NCBI GenBank assembly: GCA_022827195.1
Contig: JAJDTL010000002.1
Coordinates: 1-64,000, forward strand
Length of the DNA stretch: 64,000 nucleotides
Reading direction: 5' to 3'
Source of the DNA: Caldilineaceae bacterium
Lineage (GTDB): Bacteria > Chloroflexota > Anaerolineae > Caldilineales > Caldilineaceae
In this document: positions 35,788 through 44,092 of the stretch, piece after piece
How positions within the stretch are numbered: position 1 is the first letter of the stretch
Layout: every line of letters begins with the position of its first letter
The notes under the pieces: generated by a model
Told to the model about the DNA's origin: nothing
Seen by the model: the letters and a program-made list of their open reading frames with translations, nothing else
Databases searched by the model: none
Made by a program: the position numbers and the translations under genes

Positions 35788-35809
35788 TACCGAACAAACA
35801 GAACAAGCT
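35764..35809. promoter_or_regulatory. 18-bp perfect palindrome, probable operator for the GbsR/MarR regulator
   Basis: Positions 35764-35781 and 35792-35809 are perfect reverse complements (core TTTGTTC / GAACAAA) around a 10-bp spacer. One arm fills the space between the -35 and -10 boxes; the other flanks the -35 box. There is no T tract after it, and its place upstream of the start makes a terminator unlikely. Confidence 0.7.
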
Positions 35810-36055
35810 GACAGTTCCCTGACAAATGAGAGAAACTCTGACCGTGCAGGTTGTAGCGCAATTCACGTGTTCCGATTCCGGGGGAAGGACCATGGATATG
35901 AGAAGGTAGGCACAGGCTTCCCGTGCGCGGCGAAGGTCGGCAAGTTCTGGAATCCACCTCTGTGACGTATACTCTGCATTGGAGCCACTGAAACCAGTCA
36001 AGCGCGGCAGTTCCTGCACTTTGGGGGAACGGTTGAACTTGAGGCGAGAGGAGAA

Positions 36056-36883
36056 ATGCGTGTAATGGAGACTCTTAAACTAAACGACGGCGGTCGTCTG
36101 CCGGTGATTGGGCTGGGCACGTGGGACATTGGGGGCGGCCGGACTTCCGACCGTTCGCGTGATGACGAAATGACCGCGCTGATCCGGGACGCTATCGAGA
36201 TGGGATATACCCACATCGACACGGCGGAGATGTACGGCGCCGGCCATTGCGAGGACCTTGTCGGCCGCGCGCTGCAGAATTTCAACCGGGAGGAGATTTT
36301 CGTTACGACGAAGGTGCTGCCGGATAACCTGCGCTACGACGATCTGTTACGGGCGCTGGATGGCAGCCTGGAGCGGCTGCAGACCGACTACGCCGACCTC
36401 TATCTGATTCACTGGCCGGATCCGGACGTACCGCTGGAGGAGTCGTTCAGGGCGCTAAACAGGGCCGCTGCCGACGGCAGGATCCGGCGGGTCGGCGTAA
36501 GCAACTTCGATGTCCCGCTGCTGCGGCAGGCACAGGAGCTGTGTGCGACGCCGGTGGTGAACGACCAGGTGCGCTACAATCTGCACACGCGCGCGCCGGA
36601 GCAAAACGGGCTGTTGCGCTATTGCCAGGAGAACGACGTCGTGCTTACCGCCTATTCGCCGTTGAAGGACGGGGTGTTGCAGAACGGGACGATACAGGCG
36701 GTGGCGAGCAAGCACGGCGCCACGGCCGCGCAGGTGGCGATTCGCTGGCTGACGCTCAAGCCGAATGTGGTGACGATCCCGAAATCGAGTAAGCGGACGC
36801 GACTGCGGGAGAATCTGGAGGCACTGCAACTGGAGTTGGATGAAGATGACGTGCGACGATTGAACGAGGCCACGGGCAATTAG
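36056..36883 (+). CDS. aldo/keto reductase
   Basis: A 275-residue NADPH-dependent reductase of the AKR5-like group. The tetrad is visible: Asp and Tyr in DTAEMYGAGHCEDLVG, Lys in VTTKVLPDN, His in LIHWPDP. The nucleotide-binding end is TIPKSSKRTRLRENLEAL. AGGAGA lies close to the ATG at 36056; a second ATG at 36065 is possible. It is followed 14 nt later by tldD. It is transcribed away from the efflux operon and might share its control region. Confidence 0.9.
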   Translation: MRVMETLKLNDGGRLPVIGLGTWDIGGGRTSDRSRDDEMTALIRDAIEMGYTHIDTAEMYGAGHCEDLVGRALQNFNREEIFVTTKVLPDNLRYDDLLRALDGSLERLQTDYADLYLIHWPDPDVPLEESFRALNRAAADGRIRRVGVSNFDVPLLRQAQELCATPVVNDQVRYNLHTRAPEQNGLLRYCQENDVVLTAYSPLKDGVLQNGTIQAVASKHGATAAQVAIRWLTLKPNVVTIPKSSKRTRLRENLEALQLELDEDDVRRLNEATGN

Positions 36884-36897
36884 GTGGAGGGGATATT

Positions 36898-38286
36898 ATG
36901 CTTCCAACTGAATCGATCCGCCGGGTGTTGGATGCCGGGCTCGCGAAGGGCGCGGACCTGGCAGAGGTCTACCTGGAGAACAAGGAGAGTCTTTCGCTGA
37001 CCCTGGACGAGGGCCGTCTGGAGAAGGCGACGCAGGGCAATGACATCGGAGGGGGCGTGCGTGTCTTTTACGGGAACAACGCGGCCTACGCCTACACCGA
37101 TGATCTCACGCAGGAGTCGCTGATCGAGGCGGCAGGGGTTGCGGCGGCCGCGGCCGAGAACGCAAACAATGCGCAGGTGTGCGCCGACCTGACAAAGGGT
37201 GAAAGCCGGGTCGAGTCCCTGATCGAGCGCCCTTTCGACCAGATGTCCACGCAGGAAAAGGCCGGGATTCTGCGGAAGATGGACGCGGTCACGCGACAGC
37301 ACAGCCCGCATATCGTCAGCGTGCAGTGCGGCTACACGGAGACGCGGCGCCGGGTCTGGGTCTACAATTCCGAGGGCGTTTGGGCGGAGGATGACCGCTC
37401 CTTTCTCGAATTTCAGGGACAGGTGGCGGCGCAGAAGGGGGACGTGCGCCAGTCCAGCGCCACCGGGATCGGCGGCCAGGTCGGACTGGAGTTCTTCGAC
37501 GACCGCGACCCGGTGCAGATGATGCCGGAAGCGGCTGACACGGCGCTGCTGATGTTGGACGCGAGACCGGCGCCTGCCGGTGAGATGCCGGTGGTGATTA
37601 CCAACGGCTGGGGGGGCGTGCTTTTTCACGAGGCCTGCGGCCACTGTATGGAGGCAGACTTTATCACCAAGGGCGCGTCGGCCTACACCGGGCTGGTGGG
37701 TGAGAAGGTGGGGCCGGAATTCCTGACCGCTTACGATGACGGCACGATCCCGGGCCGGCGGGGAACGATGCGCTTCGATGACGAGGGTGTACCGACCAAC
37801 CGTACGGTGTTGATCGAGAACGGCATTCTGACTGAGTATATGTGGGACCTGACGGAAGCGCGGCGGGCCGGACGCGAGTCGACGGGCAATGGGCGCCGCC
37901 AGACGTTCCGGGACATGCCGATGCCGCGAATGACAAACACCTATATCGATGCGGGCCCGCACGACCCCGAGGAGATCATCGCCTCGGTGAAGAAGGGACT
38001 GTACGCGAAGCGGCTGGGCGGCGGGCAGGTGGAGATCGGGCGCGGTGACTACGTATTCACCGTTACCGAGGGGTGGCTGATCGAGGATGGCAAGCTCACG
38101 GCGCCGGTGCGGGGTGCGACGCTGGTGGGCAATGGTCCGGAGACGCTGCGCCAGATGGACATGATCGGCACAGACATGGCGCTCGATCCCGGCCGGGGGA
38201 TGTGCGGCAAGGGGCAGTGGGCGCGGGTGAGCGTCGGGCAGCCGACGGTGCGCGTTCCGAAGCTGACAGTCGGCGGGACGGAGTGA
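36898..38286 (+). CDS. tldD: TldD metallopeptidase subunit
   Basis: Active subunit of the TldD/TldE protease, which trims unfolded or modified peptides in the cytoplasm. The zinc motif HEACGH (His244, Glu245, His249) lies in GGVLFHEACGHCMEAD. Length (462) and order of blocks fit the family. The partner TldE is encoded directly downstream. No ribosomally made modified-peptide genes are visible nearby, so a housekeeping role is as likely as peptide maturation. Confidence 0.93.
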   Translation: MLPTESIRRVLDAGLAKGADLAEVYLENKESLSLTLDEGRLEKATQGNDIGGGVRVFYGNNAAYAYTDDLTQESLIEAAGVAAAAAENANNAQVCADLTKGESRVESLIERPFDQMSTQEKAGILRKMDAVTRQHSPHIVSVQCGYTETRRRVWVYNSEGVWAEDDRSFLEFQGQVAAQKGDVRQSSATGIGGQVGLEFFDDRDPVQMMPEAADTALLMLDARPAPAGEMPVVITNGWGGVLFHEACGHCMEADFITKGASAYTGLVGEKVGPEFLTAYDDGTIPGRRGTMRFDDEGVPTNRTVLIENGILTEYMWDLTEARRAGRESTGNGRRQTFRDMPMPRMTNTYIDAGPHDPEEIIASVKKGLYAKRLGGGQVEIGRGDYVFTVTEGWLIEDGKLTAPVRGATLVGNGPETLRQMDMIGTDMALDPGRGMCGKGQWARVSVGQPTVRVPKLTVGGTE

Positions 38287-38287
38287 G

Positions 38288-38316
38288 AGGGAAGTGGATA
38301 GTGGGTAGTGGGTAGT
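38288..38316. repeat. short GTGGGTAGTGG-type repeat
   Basis: A run of GTGGATA / GTGGGTA units lies between tldD and tldE. Similar degenerate runs are at 18043-18070 and 54163-54195, always between genes. Confidence 0.5.
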
Positions 38317-38371
38317 GCATTGAGGCATGATATCAGCCTCCGCCACTGGGGGTGGGAGCAGGAGCATAAGA

Positions 38372-39724
38372 GTGAACTATCTTGAATTTGCGAGGGACGT
38401 GGTGGCGCGGGCGGTTGAGCGCGGTGTGGAGGCGGAGGCCTATATCAGTGTGGGGCAGAATACGTCGGTCAATGTGGACCGGGGCGAGGTGGAGAAGCTT
38501 TCGCAGGCGGGCTCGAAGGGGCTGGGGGTGCGGGTGATCCGGGACGGGAAGATGGGCTATGCCTATACGTCCGACTTCGGGGCGGGCAGCGTTGGGAAGA
38601 CGATCGAGGCGGCGGTCAGTCTGGCTGACGTGGCGGACGGCGACGAATACCGCTCGCTGCCGGCGCCGCAGCCGCTGCTGGAGGAGGACTTGGATATCTA
38701 CGACCAGGCGGTCGTGGAGTTGCCGATCGGACGCAAAGTCGAGATGGCCAGGCGGATTGAGAAGGCTGCCTTGCGCTATGATGAGCGCGTCGTGCTGACG
38801 AACCGCTGCACGCTGATAAGCCAGCACGGGACGGTGGCGATCGCCAACTCGAAGGAGGTCGCGGGCAGTTACGACAAGAGCTTTATCGGCGGCTTCGTGA
38901 TGGCGATGGCTGCGGACGAGAATGACAGGTCGGTGGCGTTTGGGTTCGACTTTGGGTCGCGGCTGGCGGACTTCAAGCCGACGGCAATCGGTAAGGATGC
39001 GGCGCGCAAGGCGGTGGGGATGTTGGGGGGCAGGCCGGTGCCGACGCAGCGGGCGTCGGTGGTCTACTCACCGATGGCTGCCACCAGCGTTCTTGGCGCG
39101 CTATCGCGGGCGTTGGGGGCAGACGCAATGCAGCGCAACCGGTCGTTTCTGGAGGGTAAGATCGGTGAGACGGTGGCGGCGGATACGGTCACCGTGCTGG
39201 ACAACGGGCGGCTGCCGGGCGGGATCGCGACGCGTCCGTTCGACGATGAGGGGGTGCCGACGGCGGCGACGCGTCTGATCGATGAAGGCGTTTTGCAGAC
39301 GGCGCTGCATGATCATTACACGGCTACGCGCGACGGCACGGCAAGCTCGACGGGGAACGCCAATCGGCGCTCGCACTCAGCCATGCCGACGCTGGACGCG
39401 AGCAATTTCTACTTCCAACCGGGGCAGGAGACGCCGGAGGAGGTGATCGGCGGGGTGGAGCAGGGGCTGTACGTGGAGAGCGTGATGAACACGGCCAGCA
39501 TTAACCCGATCAGCGGCGACTACTCGATTTCGGCGAAGGGATACTGGATCGAGAATGGCGAGCTGAGCCATCCTGTGAACGAGGTCACGATCGCCCTGCC
39601 GATGCAGGAACTGCTGCAAAACGTCAAGGCGGTGGGCAACGATCTGACCTTTGTGCCGATGATGGGTGCGCTGGGGTCGCCGACGATACGGGTGGATGGG
39701 GTGATGATTGGGGGGAGTGGGTGA
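38372..39724 (+). CDS. tldE: TldE/PmbA partner subunit
   Basis: A 450-residue partner of TldD that lacks the zinc motif: the matching region reads VVYSPMAATSVLGAL. The N-terminal AEAYISVGQNTSVNVDRGEV and C-terminal SPTIRVDGVMIGG blocks are typical. The start is a GTG at 38372, 8 nt after GGAG; the frame extends to 38327 without a site. It follows tldD by 85 nt. Confidence 0.9.
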   Translation: MNYLEFARDVVARAVERGVEAEAYISVGQNTSVNVDRGEVEKLSQAGSKGLGVRVIRDGKMGYAYTSDFGAGSVGKTIEAAVSLADVADGDEYRSLPAPQPLLEEDLDIYDQAVVELPIGRKVEMARRIEKAALRYDERVVLTNRCTLISQHGTVAIANSKEVAGSYDKSFIGGFVMAMAADENDRSVAFGFDFGSRLADFKPTAIGKDAARKAVGMLGGRPVPTQRASVVYSPMAATSVLGALSRALGADAMQRNRSFLEGKIGETVAADTVTVLDNGRLPGGIATRPFDDEGVPTAATRLIDEGVLQTALHDHYTATRDGTASSTGNANRRSHSAMPTLDASNFYFQPGQETPEEVIGGVEQGLYVESVMNTASINPISGDYSISAKGYWIENGELSHPVNEVTIALPMQELLQNVKAVGNDLTFVPMMGALGSPTIRVDGVMIGGSG

Positions 39725-39900
39725 AGGGACGTGCTGAAGGCTGGCCAACAGTAAGGATGAAAGGATTGACGCGGCCGCGACAGGCCGGCTTTCTGAATGT
39801 CTTTACATCGCGGACACTGGCTTATGGATTGCCGGTATAGGACGGTGCGACTTGGATGGAAAGCGTGCCGGAGTTCACGGATAGTTGAGGAACCTTTCGC

Positions 39901-40167
39901 ATGCCGACAATTTCGATGTTCTATGGCATAATCATCAGGATGTATTATGCGCCTGACGAACATCCTCCACCGCATTTTCATGTCTATTACGCGGAACATA
40001 GTGCCAAGGTAGATATTCGCTCGTGTGAGATTATGGAAGGTCGACTTCCCAGAAAGCAGACCAAGTTGGTCCTGGCATGGGCTGAACTTCATCAGGAAGA
40101 TCTGTTGGCTGATTGGGCACTCGTAATGAATGGTGAGGAACCGTTCAGAATCCCTCCCTTGAGATGA
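39901..40167 (+). CDS. DUF4160 protein
   Basis: An 88-residue protein with the family pattern: MPTISMFYGIIIRMYYAPDE, HPPPHFHVYY and EGRLPRKQTKLVLAWAELH. Its stop overlaps the start of the DUF2442 gene (ATGA). DUF4160/DUF2442 pairs are very common, mobile and suspected to be toxin-antitoxin-like, though the biochemistry is not settled. The AT content is higher than in the neighbours, which fits transfer. Confidence 0.88.
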   Translation: MPTISMFYGIIIRMYYAPDEHPPPHFHVYYAEHSAKVDIRSCEIMEGRLPRKQTKLVLAWAELHQEDLLADWALVMNGEEPFRIPPLR

Positions 40168-40439
40168 CAGAGAATCGCATGTATCCTGCCGTAGTGTCGG
40201 TTGCCTGCAGTGCGGACTATACGCTGGTCGTAACCTTTGATAATGGGGAACAAGGGCTACTGGATATGGAGCCATACCTGGATTTTGGAGTTTTCAGGAA
40301 GCTACAGGATCCTGGCGTCTTCAGAACTGTTCATATTTCATTTGACACCATTGCGTGGGACTCCGGTGCGGACCTCGACCCGGAGTTCGTATACAAGAAA
40401 TGCCGCATCACGGAACGAAGAAGCAAGGAGACTAGCTGA
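40164..40439 (+). CDS. DUF2442 protein
   Basis: A 91-residue protein matching DUF2442 (VVTFDNGEQGLLDMEPYL, then FRKLQDPGVFRTVHISFDTI and WDSGADLDPEFVY). It is translationally coupled to the DUF4160 gene. It is usually annotated as the second half of a putative toxin-antitoxin pair; which partner is toxic is not known to me. Confidence 0.88.
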   Translation: MTENRMYPAVVSVACSADYTLVVTFDNGEQGLLDMEPYLDFGVFRKLQDPGVFRTVHISFDTIAWDSGADLDPEFVYKKCRITERRSKETS

Positions 40440-40660
40440 AACGGCATCATCGCCGTGCCAACAGCTAGAAGAATGCAACTGGAAATCCCGGAGCAGCTGC
40501 ACTCCCCGCTCGTTCTTTCCGAACCCCTTGTCGTCAGACTCACGTTAACCGCTGCTGCTGGAAGCGCAGGATCTCCCGGCACGTAGGCTGCTAGAATGGA
40601 CAGGCGGGACTCGTTGACGTTCAAAAGAGGCCTGCTCACCCGTCCACCGGAGCGCCGCTC

Positions 40661-41899
40661 TTGTCCCGCTCGCACGACCCCTATGCAGCATTCCGCATAC
40701 ACGACTACCGGCTGTACGTTATTGGCTGGCTGGTGGCACGGATGGGGACCTACATCCAGAGCATTGCAATCGCGTGGGAGATCTACCAGCGCACGGGAGA
40801 GGCACTCTCGCTGGGGTTGGTAGGGCTGGCACAGGCGCTGCCGCTGATGGTGCTGGCGCTGCCGGCGGGGCTGCTGGCGGACCGGTATGAGCGGCGGCGG
40901 TTGTCGATCTTCAGCCTGCTGGGGATGACGGCGACGTCGCTGGCGCTGGGCGCGTTTTCGATCGGGGAAGGGCCGGTGCTGTGGATGTATGCACTGCTCT
41001 TCCTGGACGCCTGCATGATGACGGTGGGACGGCCGGCGCGGACGGCGCTGCTGCCGCAGCTGGTGCCGGCGGAGGTGTTTCCGAATGCGGTGACGTGGAA
41101 CACGAGCCTGATGCACATCGCCTCGGTTGCGGGTCCGGCGCTGGGCGGCTTCGTGGTTGCGGTGAGCGTTCCAAGCGCGTATATCATCGCGGCGGCCTCG
41201 TCGCTCTGGTTCGTTGTGATTCTGAGCCGTGTCCGGTTCCGGCCACAGGATGAACTGCTTGAGCCTGGCAATCTGGAGACGTTGCTGGGAGGGATCCGCT
41301 TTGTGTGGGACAAGCGAATTTTGTTCACGCTGATGGCGCTGGACCTCTTCGCGGTGCTGCTCGGCGGGGCGGTCTACCTGCTTCCGATCTATGCGAAGGA
41401 GATCCTTCACGTGGGGGCGACGGGGTTCGGTTACCTGCATGCAGCGCCGGCGGTGGGTGCTTTCTGTATGGCGGTGGCAATGGTCTATCTGCCGCCGATG
41501 AAGCGGGCCGGGCGGACGCTGCTGCTGGCGGTGGCAGGATTTGGCGCGGCGACGATCATCTTCGGCTTCTCGCAGAATTTCGCGCTGTCGTGGGCGATGC
41601 TCTTCCTGACCGGCGCGTTCGATAACATCAGCATGGTTGTGCGGCAGACGTTGACGCAGCTGCTGACGCCGGACCGGATGCGGGGTCGCGTATCGGCGGT
41701 GAGCGGCATCTTTATCGGTGCTTCGAACGAGCTGGGCGGCTTCGAGTCGGGGCTGGTGGCGCAGTGGTTCGGACCGGTGATTTCGGTGGTGAGTGGGGGT
41801 ATCGGCACGATCCTGGTAGTTGCGGGTACGGCGGCGCTGTCGCCACGGCTGCTGCGGTTAGGTGCTATGCATGAGGCGCGTGCGGAGGAGGAGGGGTAG
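40661..41899 (+). CDS. MFS transporter (EntS-like exporter)
   Basis: A 412-residue protein with twelve membrane helices. The loop 2-3 motif reads GLLADRYERRRL, and the layout resembles siderophore/drug exporters of the EntS family. The start is a TTG at 40661 giving SRSHDPYAAFRIHDYRLY, the usual cytoplasmic opening of this group; no strong ribosome site is seen. A zinc-ribbon gene follows 40 nt later. Confidence 0.88.
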   Translation: MSRSHDPYAAFRIHDYRLYVIGWLVARMGTYIQSIAIAWEIYQRTGEALSLGLVGLAQALPLMVLALPAGLLADRYERRRLSIFSLLGMTATSLALGAFSIGEGPVLWMYALLFLDACMMTVGRPARTALLPQLVPAEVFPNAVTWNTSLMHIASVAGPALGGFVVAVSVPSAYIIAAASSLWFVVILSRVRFRPQDELLEPGNLETLLGGIRFVWDKRILFTLMALDLFAVLLGGAVYLLPIYAKEILHVGATGFGYLHAAPAVGAFCMAVAMVYLPPMKRAGRTLLLAVAGFGAATIIFGFSQNFALSWAMLFLTGAFDNISMVVRQTLTQLLTPDRMRGRVSAVSGIFIGASNELGGFESGLVAQWFGPVISVVSGGIGTILVVAGTAALSPRLLRLGAMHEARAEEEG

Positions 41900-41939
41900 A
41901 TGCGTGCGGTAGCTGCCGAAAGGCAGATAGGAGGTACGC

Positions 41940-42290
41940 GTGACGTTGCCGCCAGCGCCGATAGAGGTTACGTGCCCGGATTGCGGACACAGGTATGTGG
42001 ACTGGTACCGTCCGTCGATCAATTTGTCGCTGGACGAATCTGATGACGACTACCTGGAGGAGGCGTCAACGACGACCTGTCCGAAGTGCGGGAGCAAGTA
42101 TGATTTGGGGACGCTGTTTGCGGGGCGGGGTGATGGGTGGGCCGTAAATGGAGGTTTGAACGGAGCACGACGGGGCACAGTTTTCCACATTTCTTCGCAC
42201 AACCTCTTCATCGGTAGTCGTACGCCCACAGATTTCCACGCTTTGCCAGACTTCCACTTGACAAACCGATCCAGGTTGTGTACTATGTAG
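41940..42290 (+). CDS. small zinc-ribbon protein
   Basis: A 116-residue protein starting at GTG with an excellent AGGAGGT 6 nt upstream. Two Cys pairs, CPDCGH (near residue 11) and CPKCGS (near residue 49), make a zinc ribbon separated by an acidic loop. The last ~45 residues look unstructured, and their codons overlap the promoter of the next gene (42258-42286), so the protein may once have ended earlier. No family name was recognised. Confidence 0.65.
   Translation: MTLPPAPIEVTCPDCGHRYVDWYRPSINLSLDESDDDYLEEASTTTCPKCGSKYDLGTLFAGRGDGWAVNGGLNGARRGTVFHISSHNLFIGSRTPTDFHALPDFHLTNRSRLCTM
42258..42286 (+). promoter_or_regulatory. sigma-70 promoter of the XRE regulator, giving a leaderless message
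   Basis: TTGACA (42258-42263), exactly 17 bp, TACTAT (42281-42286). The expected start of transcription, 6-9 nt after the -10 box, coincides with the ATG at 42296, so the message would have almost no leader. Confidence 0.78.
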
Positions 42291-42295
42291 TACAC
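42278..42295. promoter_or_regulatory. palindromic operator over the -10 box
   Basis: GTGTACTA (42278-42285) and TAGTACAC (42288-42295) are perfect inverted copies around TG. The site covers the -10 box and ends at the start codon, as expected for self-repression by the XRE protein encoded next. Confidence 0.75.
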
Positions 42296-42646
42296 ATGAC
42301 ATTTGGCAGCTACGTACGAACCATCCGCGAAAGAATACTCAACCAGGACCGCTCCTTCTCGGTGCGCCAGCTGGCGCAGCGAATCGGCGTTGAGCCTTCC
42401 TACTTGAGCAAGGTCGAGCGGGACCAGGTCGCGCCGCCGTCGGAGGCCACGATTACGCGTCTGGCCCGGGAGCTGGACGAGGACCCTGACATGTTGCTCG
42501 CCATGGCTGGCAAAGTCTCCAGCGACCTGCAGGAGATCATCCGGCGGCGACCGCAGCTGTTCGCGGAACTGTTGCGGCAACTGAGAGATGCGCCTGACGG
42601 CGCGATCCAGCATGTTGCCCGCGAGATCCGAGACGGCGATTGGTAA
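42296..42646 (+). CDS. XRE-family helix-turn-helix repressor
   Basis: A 116-residue protein. Residues 5-70 are a Cro/C1-type helix-turn-helix (SVRQLAQRIGVEPSYLSKVE is the recognition unit), followed by PPSEATITRLARELDEDPDM and LLAMAGKVSSDLQEII, a tail often seen in regulators placed before a stress or defence gene. The ATG at 42296 is chosen because transcription appears to start there; the GTG at 42278 lies upstream of the transcription start. It precedes the unknown protein at 42704 by 57 nt, probably in the same transcript. Confidence 0.85.
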   Translation: MTFGSYVRTIRERILNQDRSFSVRQLAQRIGVEPSYLSKVERDQVAPPSEATITRLARELDEDPDMLLAMAGKVSSDLQEIIRRRPQLFAELLRQLRDAPDGAIQHVAREIRDGDW

Positions 42647-42703
42647 AGGCCGAGAGTCACAGATACATAGTGTCGCAAGGAAAGGACCCAGGAGGAAACA
42701 GCC

Positions 42704-43678
42704 ATGATTGAATTGAGAAGAGATAGTCTGATTTTCCGTTTTCCCGAAGTACACAGGGACGCCGAGTGCCGCATCTCCTTCCAGCGCACGCTGCGGATTC
42801 CTGACGATAACCGGGAATACTCGTTGCCGCCGGGGCTGGGCCGCTTTCCCCTCAATCTTGTAGACGACTATGCGGACAGTGTGCCGGCGACCTGGGGAAC
42901 GCACGGAGGCGTCTTCCTGCCGATGTACCAGGCGGAGGCGATGTGGCTCAATTTCGACGGGGATTATCCGATGGCGGTGAAGGTGGCCGCGGGAAAAATC
43001 AATGCGGTGACGGGTGAAGGCTGGGAGAACGAGCTTTGCGAAAGTCCTCAGGACTACATTGTGATCCCGGATCAGCCTTGGTTGGATGGGTTCTGCGTCA
43101 TGAAGGGGATGATTCGCCAGTTTGTGGCGATGCCTCTAGGGGAAGGCTACACGGCCGAGGAGCAGTTGACGGGGGAGGCGGAGCACGGTGGGCTTCAGAT
43201 CGTGGTCTATCCGATAAAACCTTCCTATTACCAAAGGAGTCTAGATGAGATTGGATTCATAACACATAGCCCACAGATGCAGCAGGCTCCCGGGCGGGAA
43301 ATGGGACTGGCTCCGGGCGGGCTCATTCGGCAGGAGATTTACGAGGATGAGTATGGGTTCGGGGCATGGGAGACGTCGGTGCGCTCGCGTTGTTACGTTC
43401 ATATTGTGAACAGTATTCAGTTCTTCAGTGTGACCGGCGCCAACCCGCCGAGCGAGCCGCCCTCGGCCCTCGACTATACGAAGGCCGGACTGCCGTGGTT
43501 CGACTACTACGACAGAGACCTTAAGGCCCTGAAAGGCGCGGAGAAGCTGGCGGGGCTGGACAGCGTTGCGGCCAAGATGCTGAAAAAGGGTGAGGGCGTT
43601 TTGAAGGACAACGACCCGGTGAAGCCAAAGATCGTTAAGAAGCTGGGCAAAGGGAAGGTGAGAGAAGGCGAATTCTAG
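42704..43678 (+). CDS. uncharacterised protein controlled with the XRE repressor
   Basis: A 324-residue protein with a textbook ribosome site (AGGAGGAAACAGCC before the ATG). I recognise no domain. There is no signal peptide or membrane helix. The first ~250 residues look like mixed beta structure with many aromatic residues (THGGVFLPMYQAEAMWLNFD; GFCVMKGMIRQFVAMPLGEG; LQIVVYPIKPSYYQ). The C-terminal ~70 residues are Lys-rich and repetitive (KMLKKGEGVLK ... KIVKKLGKGKVREG), suggesting nucleic-acid or membrane contact. Its pairing with a self-repressed XRE gene suggests an induced protein whose expression must be kept low. Confidence 0.72.
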   Translation: MIELRRDSLIFRFPEVHRDAECRISFQRTLRIPDDNREYSLPPGLGRFPLNLVDDYADSVPATWGTHGGVFLPMYQAEAMWLNFDGDYPMAVKVAAGKINAVTGEGWENELCESPQDYIVIPDQPWLDGFCVMKGMIRQFVAMPLGEGYTAEEQLTGEAEHGGLQIVVYPIKPSYYQRSLDEIGFITHSPQMQQAPGREMGLAPGGLIRQEIYEDEYGFGAWETSVRSRCYVHIVNSIQFFSVTGANPPSEPPSALDYTKAGLPWFDYYDRDLKALKGAEKLAGLDSVAAKMLKKGEGVLKDNDPVKPKIVKKLGKGKVREGEF

Positions 43679-43741
43679 CGTACCGGGCGGCATTTGCGCC
43701 CGCCATAACTACGCAGCCGTAGGAATCGCTGAACGCGTATT

Positions 43742-44092
43742 TCACGCGTACAGCACCACCTGCTCTTCCTCGACTTCGACGCGGTATGTTCGTACGCGCA
43801 GCTGCGGATCGTACAGCGCCTCGCCGGTCTTGATGTCGAATTCCCACTGGTGCCAGGGACACTTGATGATTTCGCCTTCGCGCGTGTAGGTCATGTCGGT
43901 CATGCCATTGGGCAGGACGAGGGGGCGAAGGCGGCCGCGGCAGAGGGGGCCCGTTCTGTGGGGGCAGATGTTGCGGAGGGCGTAGTAGTCGCCTTCCAGG
44001 TTAAAGACGCCGATCTCGCGGCCGTTGACGGTCACGATCTTGCGGCCGCCGGGGGGGATTTCGTCGGCGGTTGCGATTACGTGTGCGGGCAT
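43742..44092 (-). CDS. Rieske [2Fe-2S] ferredoxin
   Basis: A 116-residue protein with Rieske ligands in CPHRTG and CPWHQWEFD, and a long spacer of about 30 residues between them. It is the size of biphenyl-dioxygenase-type ferredoxins or NirD. Its ATG overlaps the stop of the amidohydrolase gene (TGATG), so the two are coupled; the longer frame to 44392 lies inside that gene and is rejected. It may feed electrons to an oxygenase such as that at 30892-32040, or be a partner in the local catabolic operon. Confidence 0.88.
   Translation of the reverse strand: MPAHVIATADEIPPGGRKIVTVNGREIGVFNLEGDYYALRNICPHRTGPLCRGRLRPLVLPNGMTDMTYTREGEIIKCPWHQWEFDIKTGEALYDPQLRVRTYRVEVEEEQVVLYA

Larger units (their letters stand above)
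35687..36055. other. divergent control region between efflux operon and aldo/keto reductase
   Basis: A 369-bp gap. Its left half carries the minus-strand promoter with palindrome (35759-35809). A TATACT at about 35966-35971 with no good -35 box is a weak candidate promoter for the aldo/keto reductase. No gene is seen. Confidence 0.5.

Noticed and set aside
36880..38367. 495-codon open frame on the minus strand
   Set aside because: Antisense shadow of tldD; His/Arg/Leu-rich translation and no start signal.
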